From Bryobacterales bacterium (GTDB lineage Bacteria; Acidobacteriota; Terriglobia; Bryobacterales; Bryobacteraceae), in the NCBI GenBank assembly GCA_003167495.1, contig PMSX01000316.1, positions 1 to 51,037 of the forward strand: a stretch of 51,037 bases of DNA. The letters run 5' to 3'. The notes beneath the pieces were generated by a model. That model saw only the letters and a list, made by a program, of their open reading frames with translations, had not been told where the DNA came from and made no database searches. Position numbers and translations under genes: made by a program. Of this stretch, positions 17,691-26,103 are shown piece by piece (within the stretch, counting starts at the first letter, position 1; each line of letters begins with the position of its first letter).

Positions 17691-17773
17691 CGGAAACGGC
17701 ATCGATCCTCCTGCGAAACCTCCAACACTGGATCGGGTTGGACCAGGCGAGTGGATTTACCGTCCGGGCCCTG
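17691..17773 (+). pseudogene. Decayed copy of the flippase gene 5' end
   Basis: Bases 17691 to about 17773 align with 19715-19800, the region encoding flippase residues about 7-35. By hand I count roughly 67 identities over 85 positions, with a single one-base gap near the end. The shared core reads through the codons for HWIGLDQA. No start codon or continuing frame remains. The copy stops abruptly where the aminotransferase-derived fragment begins. It is a remnant left by rearrangement, not a gene. Confidence 0.75.
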
Positions 17774-17949
17774 GCTTGCGCGCCCGGAATGTCGACACGC
17801 GGCCCGTATTTGGCGGCCATTAGCCAGTACCCCGTTTGGGGTCTTGTTCGGCCTCGACAACCAGTCGCCCACGATGCGGGAAATTTTGCGACTAACCTGC
17901 CGAGTGGTGTCTGCCAGTCATCCAAGCGATTCCGAAGAAGGTCCACTGA
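17774..17949 (+). pseudogene. Decayed copy of the aminotransferase gene 3' end
   Basis: Bases 17774-17801 are identical over 28 positions to 15667-15694 in the GNAT-aminotransferase gene. Similarity continues, with one frameshifting indel and an internal deletion, to the end of that gene. ISQYPVWGLVRPRQPVAHDA matches VSQYPIWPLVQAPQPIADDV. The last codons (VIQAIPKKVH, then TGA at 17947-17949) match SIQAILA and its stop. The TGA overlaps the transketolase ATG as TGATG, exactly as the intact aminotransferase overlaps the gene after it. A second aminotransferase copy therefore once preceded the transketolase gene. Confidence 0.8.
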
Positions 17950-19691
17950 TGTACATCGAACCATCCGCTTTGGCTCGCAAAATCAGAGCACATAGTTTGC
18001 GAATGGTGTATCAGGCGGGAGCTTCGCACATTGCCAGCTGCCTTTCGATTGCCGACCTTCTTGCCATACTCTACGGATGTATTTTGAAGGTTGATCCCAA
18101 GGCCAAGGGACATCAACGAGATCGCTTTCTGCTCAGCAAGGGTCATGCCGCCGCCGCATTGTACGCCACCCTGGCAGAGTGCGGCTTCTTTCCAATCGAG
18201 GATCTTGATCACTATCGTCAAGCGGGATCCTTGCTTCTTGGGCACTCCAGCCATTGTGTTCGTGGCGTCGAGCTTTCGACGGGCTCGCTTGGACACGCGC
18301 TCCCGGTCGCTTGCGGTCTTGCTCTGGCTGCAAAACGCGATGGTCGGGCAGAGAGGGTGTTCGCGCTGTTAAGCGATGGCGAACTCGATGAGGGCTCCAA
18401 CTGGGAGGCTGCCCTTTTCGCTCCGCATCATCAGCTCGACAACCTCACCGTTATTATCGATTTCAATAAGATCCAGAGCTTCGGTGCCGTTCGCGATGTG
18501 CTGGATCTCGATCCGATCGGGGATAAATCCAAGGCCTTTCGGTGGGCAACACGAGAGATTGATGGCCATGATCTCACGCAGATCCTCTCCACTCTCAATT
18601 CCCTGCCCATTGAAACGGGAAAGCCGTCTTTTATACTTGCGAACACGATCAAGGGCAAGGGTGTTTCTTTTATGGAAGGTAAACTCGTTTGGCACTACAA
18701 ATCGCCTACTGCCGAGTTTGGCCACAGCATTGGCGGAGGTGGGAGCTGCGGCATGAGAGCGGCGTTTATTGAAGAGCTTTGCCTCCTCGCGGAGTTAAAT
18801 CCTAACCTGTGGCTGGTATGCGGCGATCTAGGTTACGGTGTGCTCGAGCGCTTTGCAGAACGTTTCGCCAATCGCTTTCTGAACGTTGGGGTTGCCGAAC
18901 AGAACATGACTGGCGTTGCTGCTGGGCTAGCAATGAGCGGCAAAACCGTCTTTACCTACTCCATTGCCAACTTTCCTGTCATTCGTTGCCTTGAGCAGAT
19001 TCGAAACGACGTTTGCTATCACAATCTCGACGTGAAAGTTGTTGCCGTCGGTGGTGGTCTCGCCTATGGCGGGCACGGCTATACCCATCATGGAATCGAA
19101 GATTTTGCAGTGATGGGCGCCTTACCTAACCTTACGATAGCTGCTCCGGGCGATCCTGTAGAAGCCCGTGCAGTGACGCGCCTCGCTGCCAATACGCCTG
19201 GGCCAGCCTACCTCCGCCTGGGAAAGTCCGGCGAACCCAGACTTCATACAGAGGAGATCGACATGCAGATCGGGCGCGCCCTCAAGATACGCTTGGGATC
19301 TGATTTGAAGCTGATTTCTACCGGCGGTATGCTGAGCAGCGCGCTTAGCGTCGCTGAAATGCTTGGGCGACAGCGAATCTCGGCTGCGATTCTCAGTATC
19401 CCGTATCTAGTTCCGTTTGACGAAGCGGCGATTCTCGAAGCGGCTCGTAAAACACCGGCTCTTCTGACCATCGAGGAGCATGGCTGGGGTGGCCTCGGAA
19501 CCGTGCAGCCGAAGTTCTTGCGATACATCGTTGCAGCGTTCAGTTTCTCCCTATGCGCGTACGGCCTCAGCCAATCAAGGTCTCCGGGTCACGAGAATTC
19601 CTGCTTGACCAACACGGCATGGGGGTCGGCGCAATCTACGAATGTGCGAGAGGCCTGCATCGGGCCGCTAATGCCTCACAGGTTGATATGA
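17949..19691 (+). CDS. Transketolase-like TPP enzyme, C-terminus frameshifted
   Basis: The open frame encodes 580 residues with both transketolase halves. The N-terminal TPP domain has LLSKGHAAAALYATL, LSDGELDEGSNWEAALFAPH and DFNKIQSFG. The pyrimidine-binding half has FLNVGVAEQNMTGVAAGLAM, and a C-terminal domain follows. ATG 17949 is preceded by GAAGAAGG at 7 bases; the earlier in-frame codons belong to a decayed aminotransferase fragment. A one-base loss near 19494-19500 shifts the frame. Reading the other frame from about 19499 gives NRAAEVLAIHRCSVQF and SREFLLDQHGMGVGAIYECA, a normal transketolase end. That frame stops at 19697-19699, making an ATGA overlap with the flippase. It probably transfers a ketol unit in sugar branching; the substrate is unknown. 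Confidence 0.82.
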   Translation: MYIEPSALARKIRAHSLRMVYQAGASHIASCLSIADLLAILYGCILKVDPKAKGHQRDRFLLSKGHAAAALYATLAECGFFPIEDLDHYRQAGSLLLGHSSHCVRGVELSTGSLGHALPVACGLALAAKRDGRAERVFALLSDGELDEGSNWEAALFAPHHQLDNLTVIIDFNKIQSFGAVRDVLDLDPIGDKSKAFRWATREIDGHDLTQILSTLNSLPIETGKPSFILANTIKGKGVSFMEGKLVWHYKSPTAEFGHSIGGGGSCGMRAAFIEELCLLAELNPNLWLVCGDLGYGVLERFAERFANRFLNVGVAEQNMTGVAAGLAMSGKTVFTYSIANFPVIRCLEQIRNDVCYHNLDVKVVAVGGGLAYGGHGYTHHGIEDFAVMGALPNLTIAAPGDPVEARAVTRLAANTPGPAYLRLGKSGEPRLHTEEIDMQIGRALKIRLGSDLKLISTGGMLSSALSVAEMLGRQRISAAILSIPYLVPFDEAAILEAARKTPALLTIEEHGWGGLGTVQPKFLRYIVAAFSFSLCAYGLSQSRSPGHENSCLTNTAWGSAQSTNVREACIGPLMPHRLI

Positions 19692-19695
19692 AGGC

Positions 19696-21075
19696 ATGAT
19701 GACGGGGATAGGGCCTGAAACGGCGCTGACCCGACTGCGAAAAATCAAACACTGGATAGGGTTGGACCAAGCGATTGGATTCACCATTCTGGGCCGTGGC
19801 TGGTCAAGCCTTGCTGGTCTTGTCACCATTCTGCTCATCGCCCGCTTCCTTTCGCTTGACCAGCAGGGATACTACTTCACCTTTGGCAGCCTCGTTGCAG
19901 TCCAGATTGTTTTCGAGCTAGGGTTTTCCTTTGTCATTCAACAGATGGCCAGCCACGAGCGGGCGCATCTGGAGATTTTGGCGAGCGGAGAAATTCGTGG
20001 CGATGAAAGGCGCCATGCCAGGCTTGCCTCTATCCTTCAAAAAACGGTCCGCTGGTATTCGATTGCGGCCCTTTTGCTATTTTGTGGCTTATTACCCGTC
20101 GGTTTCTACTTCTTCGCGTCTCATAAGCATTCCGGTGTTGAAGTCTCTTGGCAAATCCCGTGGGTATTAGTGGTCTTCGCTGCTACGCTCACCTTTCAAA
20201 TTGATGCGATTTTTGCTTTCCTCGAAGGTTGCGGCGATGTCGCCCTGATCGCCAGAACCAGATTCTTTCAGGCATTTATCGGGAGTCTTCTCGCTTGGAG
20301 CGCATTGATCCTCCACCACGGACTCTTTTCTCCAGCGATGATGATCCTCGGTCAAGCGCTGGTCGGTCTTTTCAGAATATCGCGGCGGCGCGAGCTGCTG
20401 CTCGGGCTCCTTCGTCGCACAGTTGGCGATCTTAAGATAGCTTGGTTTGAGGAAGTCTGGCCATTCCAATGGCGCATTGCGGTTAGTTGGATTAGCGGCT
20501 ACTTTATCTTCCAGCTCTTCAATCCCGTCCTATTCGCCTATCGCGGTGCCGAGGCGGCTGGACAAATGGGTATGTCACTCAGCATAAGCAACGCCGTTCT
20601 GAATGTCGGCATCTCGTGGATCACCACCAAATCCGCTCCCTTCGGAGTTCTTATCGCGCGCAAGCAATTCGCTGAACTCGACAGTACCTTCTTTCGCTCA
20701 TTCACCCAGTCTTTCGTCGTTACTCTAATTGGATGCCTGGTAACTTGGTTGGCCACGGTCTACATTTATCAACGCGGTATCCCATTATCCCATCGCATCC
20801 TCGATCCACTCGCAATGGGCATGCTGCTGATGACCGTCGCGGTTAATCACATTGTTTTTGCCGAAGCTATCTACCTGCGTTCTCATAAACAGGAAAAATT
20901 CATGTCCTTATCTGTTGCAAACGCAGTTTGTATGGTTCTATCGACGTACTTTCTTGGACGGGTTTACGGCGCTCGCGGCATGATGGCTGGGTATTTAGCT
21001 ATTAATTCAGTAATTGGTCTCGGCTTGGGAACATGGACCTTCGTGACATTTCGACGACTGCGGGATGTTTCGTGA
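19696..21075 (+). CDS. Wzx-like polysaccharide flippase
   Basis: This 459-residue polytopic membrane protein has about 12 predicted hydrophobic helices, such as SLAGLVTILLIARFL, WVLVVFAATLTFQIDAIFAF and FVVTLIGCLVTWLATVYIY. The pattern is that of MOP-superfamily Wzx translocases. These move undecaprenyl-linked repeat units across the inner membrane. Between a Wzy-like polymerase and the sugar-synthesis genes this is the expected component. ATG 19696 forms an ATGA overlap with the restored transketolase frame. A second ATG follows directly at 19699. A decayed copy of its first 35 codons lies 2 kb upstream. Confidence 0.85.
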   Translation: MMTGIGPETALTRLRKIKHWIGLDQAIGFTILGRGWSSLAGLVTILLIARFLSLDQQGYYFTFGSLVAVQIVFELGFSFVIQQMASHERAHLEILASGEIRGDERRHARLASILQKTVRWYSIAALLLFCGLLPVGFYFFASHKHSGVEVSWQIPWVLVVFAATLTFQIDAIFAFLEGCGDVALIARTRFFQAFIGSLLAWSALILHHGLFSPAMMILGQALVGLFRISRRRELLLGLLRRTVGDLKIAWFEEVWPFQWRIAVSWISGYFIFQLFNPVLFAYRGAEAAGQMGMSLSISNAVLNVGISWITTKSAPFGVLIARKQFAELDSTFFRSFTQSFVVTLIGCLVTWLATVYIYQRGIPLSHRILDPLAMGMLLMTVAVNHIVFAEAIYLRSHKQEKFMSLSVANAVCMVLSTYFLGRVYGARGMMAGYLAINSVIGLGLGTWTFVTFRRLRDVS

Positions 21076-21794
21076 CGAGTAGCGGATTGCCAAACGGCCT
21101 AGAAACTCCATTGGTCCGCACGGCAATGGTCCAGCTTCGCACGATGAAACAACTTTGCAGGCAAATATACCGTTTGGCCGACGAAAACGGTTCGTATCTT
21201 TGCACTCAACAACTAATGCAGCATCTGGCAAGCGTGATCAGGGGCTCTATTCTCGGTCACAGACTGCGGACTCACGGCTTAAGAATCGGTTCACGCTCAC
21301 TTTTGAGAGGGCTTAGACACATGTCGATCGGTAAAGATTTCCGAGCCGGCCCTGGATTGTGGCTCGAAGCCGTCACGCTTTATGGTGACCAGAAATGTTA
21401 CCCTCAAATCGTAATAGGTGAAAGAGTTTGTGCGAGTCATCACGTTCACATTGCCGCGACCAACTACATAGAAATTGGGAACGACTGTTTGTTTGGGAGC
21501 GGAGTTCTGATTACGGATCACAGCCATGGCCGATATTCGATCTTTCATGACTCGCCTCAGACGCCGCCCGCCTTGCGTCCCCTGGATATTGGTCATCGGG
21601 TAGTGATCGGCCGCAACGTATGGCTCGGTGATGGAGTCGTCGTGCTGCCAGACGTCACCATCGGAGAGGGTAGTATCGTCGGGGCTAACTCTGTAGTGAC
21701 GAAAGACATCCCGCCGTTTTCGGCGGCGGCAGGCGCACCGGCCCACGTCCGCAAGAGCTATGACTTTAGAACACAGGAATGGACCCGAAGTTGA
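21072..21794 (+). CDS. Left-handed beta-helix (hexapeptide) sugar acyltransferase
   Basis: This is a protein of about 240 residues in the WcaF/WbbJ/NodL acyltransferase family. Hexapeptide repeats fill the second half: IVIGERVCASHHVHIAA, IEIGNDCLFGSGVLI, and after an insertion VVIGRNVWLGDGVVVLPDV and IGEGSIVGANSVV. The likely catalytic histidine lies in TDHSHG. It probably O-acetylates a sugar of the repeat unit using acetyl-CoA. The start is uncertain. GTG 21072 overlaps the flippase stop as GTGA and has a GCGGGA upstream, so I prefer it. ATG 21033 would overlap by 43 bases, and ATG 21126 or 21144 would shorten the N-terminus. Confidence 0.85.
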   Translation: MTSSGLPNGLETPLVRTAMVQLRTMKQLCRQIYRLADENGSYLCTQQLMQHLASVIRGSILGHRLRTHGLRIGSRSLLRGLRHMSIGKDFRAGPGLWLEAVTLYGDQKCYPQIVIGERVCASHHVHIAATNYIEIGNDCLFGSGVLITDHSHGRYSIFHDSPQTPPALRPLDIGHRVVIGRNVWLGDGVVVLPDVTIGEGSIVGANSVVTKDIPPFSAAAGAPAHVRKSYDFRTQEWTRS

Positions 21795-21859
21795 TTACCT
21801 TCCGGTTTGCGCTCTCCCTGCTCGGCGAAATCTCCGACAGCATGTAACAGACGTTGCCC

Positions 21860-22903
21860 ATGAGCGCTAATCGCAAGACGTTTGCCGTATGTATCCCAGC
21901 GTATAATCGGTCCCGTTATCTACGACAGCTATTGGATACCATCCTTCTTCAGGATTTCAAGGACTTTGAGATCATAATCTGCGAGGATAACTCGCCCGAA
22001 CGTGAAGAGATTGCCACTATCGTTCGGGAATATCATGCACAGTACCCAAGTTTCATTCGGTATTACGAAAACGAAATTAATCTTGGCTACGACGCGAATA
22101 TCCGGCGCCTGATCGAGAAGTCTAGCGCACACTATTGCTTCTTCATGGGGAACGACGACCTGATGGCGACCGGCGCACTGACCCATTTACATGCCGTAAT
22201 ACAGCGACATCCAGGAGTTGGCGTAGTTCTTAGAGGCTATTGCATTTTTGAGGGTAGTCCTAATAACATTCTCCATGAGCTTCGCTACTACAGCGATGAG
22301 CGAGAATTCAAGTCCGGAAAGGACTCAATCGTTCTCTGCTATAGGCGGTCAGGGGTTATCTCAGGCTACATTGTGCATCGAGATGGCGCGTTCGCGTGCG
22401 CGACGGACAAGTTTGACGGGACTTTGTATTATCAAATGCATATTACTGCTTCGGTGCTCTCACGTAGAACATCGGTATGCACGCCACAGATTCTAGTGCT
22501 ATGTCGAGCCAACGAGCCACCCGACTTTGGCAACTCCGAGAAAGAGAAGGGAATTTATACTCCAGGTCATTACACAATTCAAGCGCGGTTGAGTATGGTG
22601 AGTGGGGCCTTGTCAATCTTGGAACAGCGCGATGACGCACGAAAAGACGGGTTACTGGACGCGGTCAAGCATGATTACGCTAATTATTTCTATCCCTTTA
22701 TAATAGACCAGTTGCACTTGCCGATTCAGGAGTATGTCAAACTATATCGCGGCTACTGGAAAATGGGATTCGGAAAATATCCTCTGTTTCACGTTTATTG
22801 CTTAGGCTGTTATTTACTCGGTGCGCGCCGCTTTGACAAGATAACCTGGGCAGTGCGGAAACGTCTGGGCCGTAATGTGCAGTTCGGGACGGTGCCAAAG
22901 TGA
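21860..22903 (+). CDS. GT2 family glycosyltransferase
   Basis: This 347-residue protein has a GT-A fold typical of family 2. FAVCIPAYNRSRYLRQLLDT opens the domain, IIICEDNSP holds the nucleotide-binding Asp, NEINLGYDANIRR follows, and FFMGNDDLMATGAL supplies the metal-binding DxD-like motif. The C-terminal third is variable with no membrane helix, so it probably acts at the cytoplasmic membrane face on the lipid-linked repeat unit. ATG 21860 precedes the conserved start closely; an in-frame TTG lies two codons upstream. The last bases overlap the next gene as GTGA. It is similar in layout to the GT2 at 24142. Confidence 0.88.
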   Translation: MSANRKTFAVCIPAYNRSRYLRQLLDTILLQDFKDFEIIICEDNSPEREEIATIVREYHAQYPSFIRYYENEINLGYDANIRRLIEKSSAHYCFFMGNDDLMATGALTHLHAVIQRHPGVGVVLRGYCIFEGSPNNILHELRYYSDEREFKSGKDSIVLCYRRSGVISGYIVHRDGAFACATDKFDGTLYYQMHITASVLSRRTSVCTPQILVLCRANEPPDFGNSEKEKGIYTPGHYTIQARLSMVSGALSILEQRDDARKDGLLDAVKHDYANYFYPFIIDQLHLPIQEYVKLYRGYWKMGFGKYPLFHVYCLGCYLLGARRFDKITWAVRKRLGRNVQFGTVPK

Positions 22904-24093
22904 CACTCAAGGTGTCGGCCGTACCAGACAAGTTATTTTGGACAAGCCTCGTCTTTTGCACTCTCTTTGTGTCGTACCGTTACCCGCTTCAGTTGGGGAC
23001 AACTGATACGAGCCTGACATATTCTGATACGCCGGTTTACCTTCAGGCAGCTAAGTTTGTAATTGTTTTACTTCTCACTGGCTTGTCTTCCTGGTGGGCT
23101 CTAAAGACGCGTATCAAAACGAAAGTCTTGCCTTTATTAGCGTTGGTCATGCTCCTGGAGTGTATCGTGCTGGCAAAAGCGCTTTACGTCTTTGACGTGC
23201 GATACATCGATCAGACATTTTGGCCGCTCGCCGCACTAGTTCTTTGTCTTAGCGTTCGTACAGTTAGGATAGAGAGCCTTGATTTATTCATGAAGTTCCT
23301 CTTCGTTTTCTCGGTTGCGTCAGATGCAATTCAAGTGTTTTTGTTCTTCGTAATAGGCCGCCTGCCGGCCCAGGGATATCCGGATTCAATCAACGTAAGA
23401 TTCGGCGGATGGCTTGATTCGCCCAATGATTTCGCATGTATATTATTTCTTCTTATGGGGTGGGCTCTATACAGATACCAGGGCTTCAAACGACTTGCAA
23501 TTGAAGGGGTGCTGTTCTTATGTCTGATTTTGACGCAGTCCCTAACGGCATACGGGTTCTTTCTAGTGTCGCTGATTCTACTGACGGCGCTTCACATCGC
23601 CCAGCGGCCAGCATCGGTCCTCTGGATTGGGTTAGTACTGGGGGGCATTGTTGTGGCGACAATGTCGTGGTTGCCAGACTTATTTGGCACTCTGTGGGAG
23701 AACAAAGCGACCAGCATTTCAGGCCACCTGCGGACGCCGACGGATTTGCTTGGCGATTGGAAGGCCTGGGCTTTGGTGGGCGCGCCAACGTATGATTTTT
23801 ACGAAAATTGGTGGGTGAGCTCGCTTTTTAACCTCGGCATCCCCTGGCTCATCGTATGCCTTGTAAGCACCATCTGGCTTGTCGCTCGCGTCACTTGCGT
23901 ATTTCGAAGTGTCACAGGTAGGCTGGATAAGGGTGTACTAGGAGGGATTGTTGCGCTTTCCAGCTATTGTGTATTCGGTTCTTGGAGTTTTCCGGTTCTT
24001 ACGTTCTTCCCTGTCAACTTCATGTTCTATTTATTCTGTTTTCTTGTATCGTTTGGAAAGTTGCAATTTGAGATCAGTGGCGGCGAGGCATAG
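22900..24093 (+). CDS. Wzy-like O-antigen/exopolysaccharide polymerase
   Basis: This 397-residue membrane protein has about 10-11 hydrophobic segments and a larger periplasmic loop near residues 265-310. Low sequence conservation with this topology, next to Wzx and glycosyltransferases, is characteristic of Wzy polymerases. RFGGWLDSPNDFACILFLL resembles the segment with the key Arg and Asn found in the Wzy/ligase superfamily, and SGHLRTPTDLL resembles the second loop. It polymerises undecaprenyl-linked repeat units in the periplasm. An O-antigen ligase cannot be excluded. It starts with GTG, coupled to the previous gene (GTGA). Codon use looks more AT-rich than in the surrounding genes. Confidence 0.75.
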   Translation: MTLKVSAVPDKLFWTSLVFCTLFVSYRYPLQLGTTDTSLTYSDTPVYLQAAKFVIVLLLTGLSSWWALKTRIKTKVLPLLALVMLLECIVLAKALYVFDVRYIDQTFWPLAALVLCLSVRTVRIESLDLFMKFLFVFSVASDAIQVFLFFVIGRLPAQGYPDSINVRFGGWLDSPNDFACILFLLMGWALYRYQGFKRLAIEGVLFLCLILTQSLTAYGFFLVSLILLTALHIAQRPASVLWIGLVLGGIVVATMSWLPDLFGTLWENKATSISGHLRTPTDLLGDWKAWALVGAPTYDFYENWWVSSLFNLGIPWLIVCLVSTIWLVARVTCVFRSVTGRLDKGVLGGIVALSSYCVFGSWSFPVLTFFPVNFMFYLFCFLVSFGKLQFEISGGEA

Positions 24094-24141
24094 GCAGTAG
24101 GTCGAGCACTGCCTCGTCACTTACCCGGTTATGTACTTTCG

Positions 24142-25137
24142 ATGACAGCGAATCGTTCTGAGCGGCCTTTGTTGAGCTTTTCGATTCCTACCTATAATCG
24201 CGCTTCGGATCTGCGCACCCTGCTCGCCGAACTCTTGGATCAGCTACAACATGAGTCTCAAGTTGAAGTCATTGTTTCCGACAACGCGTCAACTGACGAT
24301 ACCGCCGCCGTGGTGCAGGAAATGGCGGAGCTCGGTTTACCGATGCGTTACTTCCGCAATGATATCAATTTGGGGCCGGATGCCAACATACTCCAATGCT
24401 ACATGCAGGCCACAGGCAAATACATTTGGTTATTTGGGGATGACGACATCATTGCGCCGCGCACGATTCGTCGAATTCTCTCCGCACTTGAAGCACAGGA
24501 ATATGATTTGATTGCCATCAACTCCTATTCTTTCAACGGGCCATATACCGGTCACCGCAAGTTTAAGCCTCGATCCGACTTAGTCCTCACTAGCGCGGAA
24601 GATCTTGCATGGCACCTGCACGTGTTCATGACCTTTCTCTCAGGTTTTGTGGTGAACAAAGAACGTGCTGATAGTCTCCCTCACGAGCCTTTCGATAGAT
24701 TATTAAATAGCAGTTTCCTCCAACTCGGTCCACGTCTTACTATCTTGAACCATCATCGACGCAGCCTCTTTATCCGGGACCCATTGATCGCAGCAACGGG
24801 CAACACTTCTGTATCTTATGGGCTCTACCGCGTATTCGGCGCCAATCTTGCCTCCCTCACGCGCCAATGGCTCAAATCGAAACGCGCTCAACAATCTATC
24901 CTCAACAGCACCATCCGCACTCTCTTTCCCTTTTGGCTGATTGGCGAACGATTCAAGCTATATAAAGACGGCAGAGAATCTCCACTTGCTGTCCTTAGAG
25001 CATCTTTTGGTCCAAATCCGCGTCTGTGGTTGTTCGCCTATCCCGTTTACGCTCTCCCGCTTCCAGTCGCTCGGCTCTGGTTATTTGCGATCCGCATTGC
25101 CAACAGAGCGACTCGTTTTGCAGGTTTACCTTGGTAA
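24142..25137 (+). CDS. GT2 family glycosyltransferase
   Basis: This is a 331-residue GT-A glycosyltransferase. SFSIPTYNRASDLRTLLAEL and EVIVSDNASTDDTAAVV form the nucleotide-binding half. RNDINLGPDANILQCYM and YIWLFGDDDIIAP, with the DDD metal site, complete the catalytic core. The C-terminal 80 residues contain hydrophobic stretches (LWLFAYPVYALPLPVARLWLF) that may associate with the membrane. It is the last gene of the forward polysaccharide locus, 48 bases after the polymerase and convergent with the dioxygenase gene. No clear terminator is visible in the 129 bases that follow. Confidence 0.88.
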   Translation: MTANRSERPLLSFSIPTYNRASDLRTLLAELLDQLQHESQVEVIVSDNASTDDTAAVVQEMAELGLPMRYFRNDINLGPDANILQCYMQATGKYIWLFGDDDIIAPRTIRRILSALEAQEYDLIAINSYSFNGPYTGHRKFKPRSDLVLTSAEDLAWHLHVFMTFLSGFVVNKERADSLPHEPFDRLLNSSFLQLGPRLTILNHHRRSLFIRDPLIAATGNTSVSYGLYRVFGANLASLTRQWLKSKRAQQSILNSTIRTLFPFWLIGERFKLYKDGRESPLAVLRASFGPNPRLWLFAYPVYALPLPVARLWLFAIRIANRATRFAGLPW

Positions 25138-25266
25138 AGGACATACTGCGTAAGCCCCTCGTTGAACTTAATGGGGAGTGGGTTCCTTGAAGCCTAGACC
25201 GCAACGCACTCGACGCAGCGATTAGCTATTTGGGCTTCCGACATCCAATTCGCCGCATAGGCCGAT

Positions 25267-26103
25267 TCAGTCAGTATCTGGGCGCGGCGGATTCGCCCAA
25301 TGACCAGAACCATCTTGTCCGCTGACAATCACTCCTTTTGCGTTCCAGCCCAGTTCCGCTCTTACGCTGGCCGGACAATAGCGCAAAGTAAGCCCGCAGC
25401 GTCGCCTAGTCGACTGGTTCGCTTCCGAGCCATGCAACAGCAGGTCGCTGTGGATCGAGATCTGTCCAGACTTTAGTTCGACATCTATAGGCTGGCCCAG
25501 AGTTTCGGCACCGACCACCGTCTGATTCAATACGTTGGCTTCGTCGTTTTCGCTGAGCGAATAAGTTAGATGCCCCAAATGGTGTGTACCAGGAATGAAG
25601 CGCATGCAAGCATTCTCGACACTGGCGTCATCAATTGCCAACCAAGCGGTCACAGCCTTCGAAGGTGTTAGCGGCCAATAGCTTGAATCTTGATGCCAAG
25701 AGACCCGTTTTCCATCCCCAGGCATCTTGCAGAAGAAGTGCGATCCCCAGGCGATCACGTCCTCCCCGATCAAATCCTTAATGCGGTCCACAATGCGCCG
25801 ATCCGTCAAAATGTCATAAACGCGGCCATAACGCAGGTGCGCCGTACTGATGGAGTAACTGTTTCCGCCTTCGGCTAGTGTCTTTGCCAGCAACTCGTCA
25901 AAATACCGGCGAATGCCCGTAACTTCTTCTTCGCTGAATATCTGAATTTTCGTCAGATAGCCATCGCGGTTGAAAGCCGAAATCTGTTCCGCTGAGAGCG
26001 TTTTCGGGTTCGTCGTTGTCGATGGATGAAAACGGAGATCACGTTGGGTTTTATCGAGTTCCTCGCTCCTGGGTATGAACGTTGGGGTAGATGACGTTTG
26101 CAC
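25267..26103 (-). CDS. Phytanoyl-CoA dioxygenase (PhyH) family oxygenase
   Basis: This 278-residue protein is a predicted Fe(II)/2-oxoglutarate dioxygenase. The iron triad is visible as H137 and D139 in SWHQDSSYW and H224 in LLLHGSEAN. R241 in GLTLRY is placed to bind 2-oxoglutarate. The length and ISAFNRDGYLTKIQIFSEEE opening are typical of bacterial PhyH members, which hydroxylate or halogenate varied small molecules. The substrate cannot be predicted. It starts with GTG at 26103, with AAAGGA upstream. It lies downstream of an MFS transporter and acyl-CoA ligase on the same strand but across a 323-base gap, so co-transcription is uncertain. Confidence 0.85.
   Translation of the reverse strand: MQTSSTPTFIPRSEELDKTQRDLRFHPSTTTNPKTLSAEQISAFNRDGYLTKIQIFSEEEVTGIRRYFDELLAKTLAEGGNSYSISTAHLRYGRVYDILTDRRIVDRIKDLIGEDVIAWGSHFFCKMPGDGKRVSWHQDSSYWPLTPSKAVTAWLAIDDASVENACMRFIPGTHHLGHLTYSLSENDEANVLNQTVVGAETLGQPIDVELKSGQISIHSDLLLHGSEANQSTRRRCGLTLRYCPASVRAELGWNAKGVIVSGQDGSGHWANPPRPDTD

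Noticed and set aside
17751..17948. Longer N-terminus for the transketolase
   Set aside because: These codons come from the pseudogene fragments in another frame. The good ribosome site and conserved protein begin at ATG 17949.
17738..17995. Open frame of about 85 codons before the transketolase as a small gene
   Set aside because: It is composed of decayed pieces of the flippase and aminotransferase genes, and runs out of frame into the transketolase.
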